Made by a program: the position numbers and the translations under genes. Source: UBA1426 sp050953365 (lineage in GTDB: Bacteria; Bacillota; Clostridia; Peptostreptococcales; Anaerovoracaceae). From it: 64,000 nt of DNA. Shown here piece after piece: positions 63,177 to 64,000 of the stretch. The notes beneath the pieces are model-generated. The model did no database searches. It saw nothing but the letters and a program-made list of their open reading frames with translations, and was not told the origin of the DNA. The stretch's first letter is position 1. Each line of letters starts with the position of its first letter. The stretch lies in assembly GCA_050953365.1 (NCBI GenBank), contig JBMNMN010000004.1, positions 1 through 64,000 on the forward strand, in the 5' to 3' direction.

Positions 63177-63953
63177 ATGGATTATCTGTATGACGGCAGC
63201 TTTGAAGGGTTTTTATGCTGCGTATATCTGCATTATTATGAGGAAAAGGCATCGGGAATCTATCTCCAGAACCGTTACCAGGGTAAGCTGCTTCAACCCT
63301 GCAAGGTGGTGGAGACGGACTTAGACCGAGCGCAAAAGGTGTACGAAGCCATTGAATCGAAAATATCATCTCATGCCCTGAAACGAGTCTATTATCTTTT
63401 CCTTTCCAACAATGAAGAAAAGGAAAACATCGCCCTCCGTTATCTCCGACTGGGTTTTCGGCTGGGGCCAAAGGTGGATTCTCTTCACAGTGATCCTGTA
63501 GTATACGAAGCCCAGCAGATTGCGCAAAAGGTTGCAAAAGAAGCCCATCTCCTTACCGGATTAGTGCGTTTTTCCGTTCTCAGCGTCGATTCGGGAAGAA
63601 CGGAAAGGGAATTGCTGTATGCGAAGATCGAGCCGGATCACGATGTACTTGAGCTGTTGGGCGAGCATTTCTCCGATCGTTTCAAAGGAGACCCTTTCCT
63701 CATTCATGACGGCAGAAGGGGCAAAGCGCTTTACAGCGCAGCCGGGCAGTGGTATATTGCGCCCCTTGATGAGAAGGCCCTTCCCCATCAGTCCGATCAG
63801 GAAAAACTCTATCGCCGGATGTGGAAGGCATATTTTGATACCATTGCCATCGAAGAAAGAATCAACCCGGCCTGCCAGAAGAGAATGATGCCGGTCCGGT
63901 ATTGGAAAAACCTCACGGAGATGCGAACCTTCAACCATGATTTGGGAACATAG
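63177..63953 (+). CDS. TIGR03915/DUF4130 family DNA metabolism protein
   Basis: A 258-residue partner of the radical SAM protein, linked by the family names to uracil-DNA-glycosylase-related functions. Start MDYLYDGSFEGFLCCVYLHYYEEKASGIYL is the conserved N-terminus; VDSLHSDPVVYEAQQIAQKVAKEAHLLTGLVRF and LYSAAGQWYIAP follow. ATG 63177, with GGAGAAGG upstream, is chosen over an open extension back to 63078 that overlaps the previous gene and lacks family similarity. Confidence 0.85.
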   Translation: MDYLYDGSFEGFLCCVYLHYYEEKASGIYLQNRYQGKLLQPCKVVETDLDRAQKVYEAIESKISSHALKRVYYLFLSNNEEKENIALRYLRLGFRLGPKVDSLHSDPVVYEAQQIAQKVAKEAHLLTGLVRFSVLSVDSGRTERELLYAKIEPDHDVLELLGEHFSDRFKGDPFLIHDGRRGKALYSAAGQWYIAPLDEKALPHQSDQEKLYRRMWKAYFDTIAIEERINPACQKRMMPVRYWKNLTEMRTFNHDLGT

Positions 63954-64000
63954 CAAGACCACAAGTGCTTGTTCCGGGGCGTGTAGGAGCCTTACGGCCT
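63954..64000. other. Window end, no feature
   Basis: Only 47 bases follow the last stop; nothing recognisable. Confidence 0.6.

Overview
The window looks like chromosomal DNA from a strictly anaerobic, low-to-moderate G+C Gram-positive bacterium, most likely class Clostridia. The grounds are strong AGGAGG-type ribosome binding sites with frequent GTG and TTG starts, a T-box leader before leuA, a trimeric HydABC-type [FeFe] hydrogenase, a glycyl radical enzyme with its activase, an ECF-type S component next to a MocR regulator, and PadR and DUF951 proteins. I cannot resolve the genus.

Layout. (1) 1-16106 is a mobile island abutting the 3' end of a tRNA-Arg(CCU) gene. It carries a type I restriction subunit whose 5' end was removed by an IS21-family insertion, a YgjP-type metalloprotease, a truncated AAA ATPase beside an IS30 element, a frameshifted Mu/Tn7-like transposon, two more IS21 elements, and a phage-type integrase cut in two by one of them. 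(2) 16289-26195 is ordinary chromosome: an ArAE/GNAT fusion, rsgA, flavodoxin, DUF454, a MetH-activation-like protein, then an AraC regulator facing a glycyl radical enzyme (frameshifted) and its activase. (3) 26319-31640 is decayed and repeat-rich: an internally deleted NhaC antiporter, a frameshifted NhaD antiporter, a broken DUF2812 gene behind PadR, tRNA-Lys, and over 1.5 kb of intergenic repeats. (4) 31676-47930 is housekeeping: zinc-ribbon membrane protein, PEP carboxykinase, UPF0182, glutamine synthetase, serS, DUF951, T-box-leuA-leuB, and an SsuA/ThiY-like ABC transporter behind a structured leader. (5) 48013-52170 is the hydABC operon. (6) 52585-56390 is a nitroreductase gene destroyed by indels and an IS256-family insertion, then an IS3 element inserted in a repeat array. 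(7) 56422-63953 holds a MocR regulator with a divergent ECF S component, a patatin, a kilobase of repeats, a DUF3841 protein, and a radical SAM / TIGR03915 pair.

The signal that gene annotation does not explain is a set of intergenic inverted-repeat arrays. Each locus has its own arm sequence (TATGTGTGGAT; TCAACGAT/ATCGCTGC; ATCAACTAAAA; TGCAYTAATTG; ATGGTTAG). Within an array the arms recur at nearly fixed spacing: 52, 53/83, 61 or 63 bp, that is close to 5, 6 or 8 turns of B-DNA. Two loci 39 kb apart share one array type. I know of no named element that matches. Several genes also carry single-base indels. These may be true decay or assembly error, and raw-read inspection would separate the two.
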